A stretch of DNA of 35,260 nt. Source: Prolixibacteraceae bacterium (GTDB lineage Bacteria; Bacteroidota; Bacteroidia; Bacteroidales; Prolixibacteraceae). The first letter of the stretch is position 1. Each line of letters opens with the position of its first letter. Positions 29,103 to 35,260 of the stretch are shown here, in pieces. A program made the translations under genes and the position numbers. The stretch covers positions 1 through 35,260 of the forward strand of contig JAHEYS010000064.1 in NCBI GenBank assembly GCA_023251475.1, in the 5' to 3' direction. The notes beneath the pieces are model-generated. The model worked only from the letters and a program-made list of their open reading frames with translations. It was not told the DNA's origin and searched no databases.

Positions 29103-30545
29103 TTATAAACTATTTAAAAAATCTATCAATAATCTCACCCCGGTGGCCGTTCCCCCTTTTGGCCGGTAATGATCAGCAGCATTCAAGAATGCCGGACCGG
29201 CAATATCGAGATGAATCCAGGGGTAGCCGACAAATTTTTCCAGAAACTTGCCGGCAGTTACAGCTCCTGCCTCTCGTCCTCCAATATTCTTCATATCAGC
29301 AATATCCGATTTTATCGATTCTCCGTACTCCTCCCAAAGCGGAAATTCAACAATACGCTCGTATACATTTTCGCCCGATTGTTTTAATGCGCCAAAGGTA
29401 GCTGCCGAAGCATTCCCCATCGCGACAATACCCTGAGAACCAATTGCCATAGCGGCAGCACCAGTAAGTGTGGCAATATCAATCACCAGTTCAGGCTGAT
29501 ATTGCTTCGCATAACTCAAAGCATCAGCAAGCAATAATCTCCCCTCAGCATCTGTGTTGAGCACCTCAACTGTCTGACCACTATGCATGTAGATTATATC
29601 TCCGGGAGCATAGGCATTGCCGTCAGGCCGGTTATCAGTTGCCGGAATGAGTGCGATCAGGCGCAAAGGGAGGCTGCATTTGGCGGCGTACCAGATAACG
29701 GCAGCTGCTACAGCTCCACCGGCCATATCACATTTCATATAATCCATGGAATCCCTGGTAGGTTTCAGACTGAGCCCTCCCGTGTCGTATACAACACCCT
29801 TGCCCACCAGAATAATTGGGTTTGAGTTCCTGGCATCATCGGGTTCCCACCTTAAAACAGAGAAAGTAGGAGGATCTATACTTCCTTGATTTACAGCCAA
29901 TAACCCACCCATCTTTAAAGCTTTTATTTGATCTTTATAAAAGATTTCGGTAGAAAACCCTGCTCCTGTTCCCATCTCCTCAAAAATGGCAGATAGTTGA
30001 ACTGCATTCAGATGCGAAGCCGGTTCATTGATCAGGTCACGTGCCTTAAAAACTGCTTCAACACTCACCGACAAATGTTCTGTCTGCAATTTCGTAATTT
30101 CATTTCCCACAAATGTTATCTGATCGAGGCTCCATGGAATTTTATGGTTTGCCGACCGGTACTTCGTGAACTGGTAACTTCCCAATGCGAGTCCCTCTGC
30201 AAGTGCCAGGCTACTTTCAGCCTCATTACCGGAAACGATCAGATCTATTTTGTTGATTTTTTCCAGCTTTAAAATCCGGGAAATTTCATTTCCCCGTTTT
30301 CGGCACTCCTCCCGGGATGCGCCCCGCATTTTTGAATGATCGGCAAAAGCAACAATGATTAACTCATTGTATCTGTTTATTATAGCAAGATCATTTTCTT
30401 CAAGCTGTTTTCTGACATAACTGGATTCCTTCTCATGGAGTGATCTTTTATCGGTGAAATTGCGGTCAAAAGTGAGCAACACCTTTGCGAAAGATTCTCC
30501 CTGCAGCTTATTATTAAATTGAATTTTCATTTCGTCTGTTTTCAA
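29103..30545 (-). CDS. pepA: Leucyl aminopeptidase (M17 family)
   Basis: VGKGVVYDTGGLSLKPTRDSMDYMKCDMAGGAVAA, NTDAEGRLLLADAL signature of M17; start may be 30545 or the internal MKIQFNNK at 30530. Confidence 0.93.
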   Translation of the reverse strand: MKTDEMKIQFNNKLQGESFAKVLLTFDRNFTDKRSLHEKESSYVRKQLEENDLAIINRYNELIIVAFADHSKMRGASREECRKRGNEISRILKLEKINKIDLIVSGNEAESSLALAEGLALGSYQFTKYRSANHKIPWSLDQITFVGNEITKLQTEHLSVSVEAVFKARDLINEPASHLNAVQLSAIFEEMGTGAGFSTEIFYKDQIKALKMGGLLAVNQGSIDPPTFSVLRWEPDDARNSNPIILVGKGVVYDTGGLSLKPTRDSMDYMKCDMAGGAVAAAVIWYAAKCSLPLRLIALIPATDNRPDGNAYAPGDIIYMHSGQTVEVLNTDAEGRLLLADALSYAKQYQPELVIDIATLTGAAAMAIGSQGIVAMGNASAATFGALKQSGENVYERIVEFPLWEEYGESIKSDIADMKNIGGREAGAVTAGKFLEKFVGYPWIHLDIAGPAFLNAADHYRPKGGTATGVRLLIDFLNSL

Positions 30546-30583
30546 ATTTTGTTATCAAATCATTAGTGCAATTGTTGATGCTT

Positions 30584-30591
30584 CAAATTTA
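30584..30591 (-). promoter_or_regulatory. Candidate -7 element (TAAATTTG on minus strand) for pepA
   Basis: Reverse complement of CAAATTTA at 30584-30591 is an exact TAnnTTTG; ~40 nt before pepA start. Confidence 0.35.
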
Positions 30592-30615
30592 CTACCTTTA
30601 TCCCAAATTTTATTA

Positions 30616-30682
30616 CAGATGAAATAGCCATGGTTGTGAAATCTCAAACCGGAATGAAATTATCCCATGGCTATTCCATCTG
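30616..30682 (+). promoter_or_regulatory. 18-nt inverted repeat hairpin in the mqnC 5' leader
   Basis: CAGATGAAATAGCCATGG (30616-30633) and CCATGGCTATTCCATCTG (30665-30682): 17 of 18 complementary, 31-nt loop; 25 nt before ATG 30708. Confidence 0.75.
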
Positions 30683-30707
30683 ACCTTTAAAAAACAAATT
30701 ATTTCAG

Positions 30708-31832
30708 ATGAATTTCGATCGGATTTATGACCGCGCTTTAAACCTTGAACCCCTCTCTTTGGAGGAGGGAGTCTTACTTTACAATCAGGCGCCAATTTCC
30801 GAACTAATGGTAATCGCCTGGCTGATACGACAAAAATTCCATCCCGACAATACCGTTACCTGGATGATTGACAGAAATATAAATATCACAAACATTTGTA
30901 TTTCAGGATGCAAGTTTTGCAATTTTCACCGGAAAGTCAACGGAGAGGAGACCTATACCACCACATTTGAAGATTATAAAACCAAAATAGATGAGATGTT
31001 GCAATTGGGTGGAAACCAGTTGCTGATTCAGGGTGGTATGCATCCCGGCTATGGACTGTCATTTTACAGTGACCTTTTTTCCCGTTTAAAAAGTGAGTAT
31101 CCTCAAGTGAGGTTGCATGCATTGGGGCCGCCGGAAATTGTCCATATTGCCAGAAAAGAGCGGATGTCATATCATGATGTTCTTCAGAAGCTGATTGAAT
31201 CAGGTTTAGACAGTTTACCGGGCGCTGGGGCTGAGATACTTTGTGACCGGGTTCGAAAGGAGATTTCACCGGGTAAAGCGCGTACTTCTGAATGGCTTGA
31301 TGTGATGGCTGAAGCTCATCGGTTGGGGATGGTTACCTCCGCAACGATGATGTTCGGACATATCGAAACAATCAGTGAAAGGGTCGCCCATTTAATCCAT
31401 ATCCGCGATTTGCAATCCAGGAAGCCAACTTCAGCACCTGGATTTATGGCATTTATTCCGTGGCCGTTTATGTCGGAAGGGACAGAACTGGGAAAGATGA
31501 TTAAGGTATCTCCGGTGCTTCCCGTCGAATATCTGCGAACCATTGCCATCAGCCGCATTCTGCTGAATAATATTGAGAACATTCAGGCATCCTGGTTAAC
31601 AGTGGGGAAAGAAACTGCGCAGGTTTGTCTTCACGGGGGGGCAAATGATCTGGGTTCCATAATGATAGAGGAGAATGTCGTTTCATCTGCCGGGGCATCG
31701 TTCAAATTATCCTCCTATGAGATGCAGCGCACTATTGCGGAAGCAGGTTTTCAGCCACAATTGCGTACCCAGGATTACCGATTTATCGGTTTACCCCCCG
31801 TAGTTGAAAAATATATGGCAGTGCCGGAATAA
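30708..31832 (+). CDS. mqnC: Radical SAM menaquinone biosynthesis enzyme, cyclic dehypoxanthine futalosine synthase (MqnC-like)
   Basis: 374 aa; INITNICISGCKFCNFHR (CxxxCxxC), LLIQGGMHPGYGLSFYSDL, LHALGPPEIVHIA, LDSLPGAGAEIL, ATMMFGHIET. Confidence 0.87.
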   Translation: MNFDRIYDRALNLEPLSLEEGVLLYNQAPISELMVIAWLIRQKFHPDNTVTWMIDRNINITNICISGCKFCNFHRKVNGEETYTTTFEDYKTKIDEMLQLGGNQLLIQGGMHPGYGLSFYSDLFSRLKSEYPQVRLHALGPPEIVHIARKERMSYHDVLQKLIESGLDSLPGAGAEILCDRVRKEISPGKARTSEWLDVMAEAHRLGMVTSATMMFGHIETISERVAHLIHIRDLQSRKPTSAPGFMAFIPWPFMSEGTELGKMIKVSPVLPVEYLRTIAISRILLNNIENIQASWLTVGKETAQVCLHGGANDLGSIMIEENVVSSAGASFKLSSYEMQRTIAEAGFQPQLRTQDYRFIGLPPVVEKYMAVPE

Positions 31833-31986
31833 TGATTAAAAAATAATTATTTTAGTTCCGTCAAGTTTAAATTATTTTAACAGCCATGCAACCTTACATA
31901 AGTTCTTGTATTTTGTTGCAGAAAAGATTTTTTATTGTATTTAATAAATTACAAATCAGGTTTTTACCTAAACATAAATATCATTA

Positions 31987-33879
31987 ATGAGAAAATGGCG
32001 GATTGAAGACTCAGCTGAGCTTTACAACATTACCGGATGGGGAATTAATTATTTTTCAATCAATGAAAAAGGACAGGTTGTAGTTACTCCCAGGAAAAAC
32101 GGCGTTGAAGTTGACCTTAAAGAGCTGGTGGAAGAGCTTCAGTTGCGGGATGTTTCGGCTCCAATGCTGATCCGGTTCCCTGATATTCTTGACAGCAGGA
32201 TCGAGAAAATGGCCAGCTGCTTTAAAATAGCTTCAGAAGAGTACCTTTACAAGGCGCAGAATTTTATCATCTATCCCATCAAGGTCAATCAGATGCGACC
32301 CGTTGTAGAGGAGATTGTGGGTCATGGCAAAAAATTCAATATTGGCCTCGAAGCGGGGTCAAAACCGGAGCTTCATGCCGTAATAGCCATCAATACAGAT
32401 AATGATTCGCTCATTATCTGCAACGGATACAAGGATGAGGATTATATTGAGCTGGCACTTCTGGCGCAGAAGATGGGGCGACGCATCTTCCTGGTTGTTG
32501 AAAAACTCAGCGAACTAAAACTGATTATTAAAATTGCGAAGCAGTTCAAAATAAAACCCAATCTTGGGATAAGGATTAAACTGGCCAGCTCGGGCAGTGG
32601 AAAATGGGAAGATTCAGGGGGTGATGTAAGTAAATTCGGACTTACTTCCAGTGAGTTACTCGAAGCGCTTGATATTCTGGAAAGGAATAAGATGAAAGAT
32701 TGTCTGCATCTTGTCCATTTTCATATTGGCAGTCAGGTCAATAAAATCAGGCGGATTAAAATTGCCATAAGGGAGGCCTCCCAGTTTTATGTTCAGCTCC
32801 ATCTCAACGGTTATAATATTAGTTTTGTTGATATTGGAGGCGGATTAGGTGTGGATTATGATGGCACCCGTTCGTCGAACAGTGAAAGCAGTGTAAACTA
32901 CAGCATTCAGGAGTATGTTAACGATGTGATTTCGACGATGGTTGATGTGAGCGATAAAAATAATCTGCCCCATCCCAATATTATCACTGAGTCGGGGAGA
33001 TCACTTACAGCACATCACTCTGTACTGATATTTGAAGTGCTGGAAGCCACCACATTGCCCGTCTGGGAAGATGATGAAGAGATTGATCCGAATGATCACG
33101 AGTTGCTTAAAGAGCTTTTTTCGCTCTGGAATACCCTGAACCAGACCAGAATGCACGAAACCTGGCACGATGCCCAACAGATCCGGGAAGAGGCGTTGGA
33201 CCGTTTCAGCCTCGGGCTACTGGATATTCAGACCCGGGCTAAAATAGAAAGGTTATTCTGGTCGATCGCCAGAGAGGTACAGCAGATGACAAATGGGATG
33301 AAGCATGTTTCAGAAGAGTTGCTGAATCTGCCCAAACTGCTGTCGGACAAATATTTCTGTAATTTTTCGCTCTTCCAGTCGTTGCCTGACTCCTGGGCTA
33401 TTGATCAGATTTTTCCCATTATTCCCATTCAGCGGCTAGATGAGAAACCAGACCGGTCTGCCACCTTGCAGGACATCACCTGCGACTCGGATGGAAAAAT
33501 AGATAACTTTATCTCTACCAGAAATCTATCCTATTACCTTCCGGTCCACTCTCTCAAACCGAAGGAACCCTATTACATTGGAGTATTCCTGGTAGGGGCA
33601 TATCAGGAAATACTGGGTGATTTGCATAATCTGTTCGGAGATACCAATGCCGTTCACGTATCGGTTGACGACAAGGGTTATAGCATCGACCAGATCATAG
33701 ACGGTGAAACGGTAGCTGAAGTCCTTGAGTATGTACAATACAACCCCAAAAAATTGGTCCGGACCGTAGAAACATGGGTAACATCCTCCGTGAAATCGGG
33801 AATTATTACAGCCGAAGAGGGGAAAGAGTTTCTTTCAAATTATAGGTCCGGGTTATACGGCTACACTTATTTGGAGTAA
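31987..33879 (+). CDS. speA: Biosynthetic arginine decarboxylase
   Basis: 630 aa; YPIKVNQMRPVVEEIV PLP-lysine motif, NIGLEAGSKPELHAVIA, LVHFHIGSQVNKI, DIGGGLGVDYDGTRS, ITESGRSLTAHHSVLIFEVLE. Confidence 0.95.
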   Translation: MRKWRIEDSAELYNITGWGINYFSINEKGQVVVTPRKNGVEVDLKELVEELQLRDVSAPMLIRFPDILDSRIEKMASCFKIASEEYLYKAQNFIIYPIKVNQMRPVVEEIVGHGKKFNIGLEAGSKPELHAVIAINTDNDSLIICNGYKDEDYIELALLAQKMGRRIFLVVEKLSELKLIIKIAKQFKIKPNLGIRIKLASSGSGKWEDSGGDVSKFGLTSSELLEALDILERNKMKDCLHLVHFHIGSQVNKIRRIKIAIREASQFYVQLHLNGYNISFVDIGGGLGVDYDGTRSSNSESSVNYSIQEYVNDVISTMVDVSDKNNLPHPNIITESGRSLTAHHSVLIFEVLEATTLPVWEDDEEIDPNDHELLKELFSLWNTLNQTRMHETWHDAQQIREEALDRFSLGLLDIQTRAKIERLFWSIAREVQQMTNGMKHVSEELLNLPKLLSDKYFCNFSLFQSLPDSWAIDQIFPIIPIQRLDEKPDRSATLQDITCDSDGKIDNFISTRNLSYYLPVHSLKPKEPYYIGVFLVGAYQEILGDLHNLFGDTNAVHVSVDDKGYSIDQIIDGETVAEVLEYVQYNPKKLVRTVETWVTSSVKSGIITAEEGKEFLSNYRSGLYGYTYLE

Positions 33880-33982
33880 AATATTCCTGGTAATTTTTGA
33901 ATCAAAAAAGATATAGCTATATTACCAATTTGGATATTTATTCTGCTAAATAATCTAATTTTTCATGTCTGTATGCCAGGCC

Positions 33983-34019
33983 AAAAGGCTGAACCAAATT
34001 ACTACTGGATCAGCCTTTT
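33983..34019 (+). terminator. Terminator-like hairpin downstream of speA
   Basis: AAAAGGCTGA (33983-33992) / TCAGCCTTTT (34010-34019), perfect 10-bp stem ending in TTTT. Confidence 0.6.
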
Positions 34020-34046
34020 AACAAAAGCAACGCTCTTTTGTTAAAA
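34016..34046. repeat. Second perfect inverted repeat overlapping the first hairpin
   Basis: TTTTAACAAAAG (34016-34027) / CTTTTGTTAAAA (34035-34046), 12-bp perfect stem, 7-nt loop. Confidence 0.75.
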
Positions 34047-34665
34047 AAATCAGATATTAAACAAAAACAGGTAACAAAGTTAACCTTATACCTATTAATA
34101 CTTGAGTTATTAATCATATTTGTCAAATAGATTCTGATTTAAAAATTTAAAAATTATGATATATAATGAATTTTGGACGGCAGAAATAACATTTCAGCTC
34201 GTTTAAGATCAGTTACTTTATTTTTACATTAAAAACAATTCCTTTGAACGATTAGCAGTAAAATCATAAAGAAATCTGAATATAATTTAACTGTAATTTT
34301 TAAAAAATTAAACTGTAAAAATTAAAAAAGAAAAGTAAAATTTTTATTTACATTTTATTGTTTTTCAAATTATATTAACTATATTTGTTAAACTGACTTT
34401 ATTTTTTAAGAAATGTATTTTATTGATAAAAAATGACCTTAAAACATTATTTATTATAGAAAAAACCAGAAGTGCAATCCTGAAAATTCAATAAATCCTA
34501 CCTTATATTCTGAATTTTTGCTATCGTCTTTGATAAAAAACAATCAAAGTGTCATTGTTAACTGGTAGCAATAGCGTGTTTATGGTGATTTAACACCGGC
34601 GTAAAGCCGAAAAAATCCGGATAATCGTTCAATAATTAACGAATATCTATTAATTAGAAAACTAA

Positions 34666-35260
34666 ATATCCTTATTTAGAACCAATAGAAACTTGCGGTT
34701 TATATATATCATATTGATTTTAAAGTTACTCATCTATGACAATCTGTTATACGGATCATCTGATAGGGTAGAAAGAAGTATAAGCCTGTGCACTACTGAT
34801 CATGCCACCTCCATTTTACCAGACCAGCAAACAATTACTGAAAACACAGTAAATCAATCTGTAACAACCACTTTTACATCGGTTAATGTTAAATGTTATG
34901 GCGGAAGTACCGGCGCTATCGACATTACAGTATCGGGTGGAACAAACTACACCTTTTCCTGGACAGCAAGCGCCGGAGGTGTCATCCCGTCGGGTCAGGC
35001 CAATAATGAGGATCTGACAGGATTGTTAGCAGGCACTTACACCGTCTCCGTATTTGATAATGGTGTTTTGGATGGGACGACCACCGTTGTAATTACTGCG
35101 CCGAATGCCGCACTTTCGGTCTCGATTAGTCAGACAGACGTAAAATGTAAAGGAGATGCAACCGGATCGGTAGTGATCACTCCGGCCGGGGGCACTGCCC
35201 CTTATGTAATAACTCCGGCGCAGATTGGACTATCAGCTGGTTTGCACACCTTTACCGTAA
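34666..35260 (+). CDS. SprB repeat-containing surface adhesin, N-terminal part (runs off right edge; start codon unresolved)
   Basis: Open frame after TAA at 34663-34665; encodes ...VTTTFTSVNVKCYGGSTGAIDITVSGGTNYTFSWTASAGG...LLAGTYTVSVFDN...ISQTDVKCKGDATGSVVITPAGGTAPYVITPAQIGLSAGLHTFTV: two SprB-type repeats. No in-frame ATG; only alternative starts such as TTG 34693 or 34714. Confidence 0.75.
   Translation, partial: MSLFRTNRNLRFIYIILILKLLIYDNLLYGSSDRVERSISLCTTDHATSILPDQQTITENTVNQSVTTTFTSVNVKCYGGSTGAIDITVSGGTNYTFSWTASAGGVIPSGQANNEDLTGLLAGTYTVSVFDNGVLDGTTTVVITAPNAALSVSISQTDVKCKGDATGSVVITPAGGTAPYVITPAQIGLSAGLHTFTV

Noticed and set aside
31840-31853. 14-bp perfect palindrome AAAATAATTATTTT after mqnC
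   Set aside because: Pure A/T; expected by chance in an AT-rich gap and not convincing as a terminator or operator.
33911-33922. Palindrome ATATAGCTATAT
   Set aside because: Short AT-rich palindrome, likely chance in this composition.
33880-34665. Possible tRNA, CRISPR or IS element in the AT-rich gap
   Set aside because: No cloverleaf, no regularly spaced repeats, no transposase reading frame or terminal inverted repeats seen.

Overview
Chromosomal window from a Bacteroidota (Bacteroidales/Marinilabiliales-like) genome. It is mostly housekeeping genes. Recognisable CDSs: ppk1 (partial, left edge, minus strand), a TPR protein, PorP/SprF-family outer-membrane protein, gcvH, tsaE, alanine dehydrogenase, a small polysaccharide-degradation cluster (DUF1961 protein, small ORF, DUF4962/heparinase II/III-like lyase), a translationally overlapping J-domain/HIRAN gene pair, a DUF3124 lipoprotein, type I pullulanase, rnr, comF-like, ubiX, the giant T9SS/gliding protein sprA, ruvA, pdxA, an M17 leucyl aminopeptidase, mqnC-like radical SAM enzyme and speA. 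The window ends in an ~850 bp AT-rich, gene-poor region leading into an SprB-repeat adhesin that runs off the right edge and has no obvious ATG start. The observations most worth a second look are the overlapping J-domain + HIRAN pair, an 18-nt near-perfect inverted repeat in the mqnC leader with a possible alternative pairing to the start codon, the overlapping hairpins 3' of speA, and a GC-rich structured element before the SprB-like gene. No rRNA, tRNA, CRISPR array or transposon was recognised.
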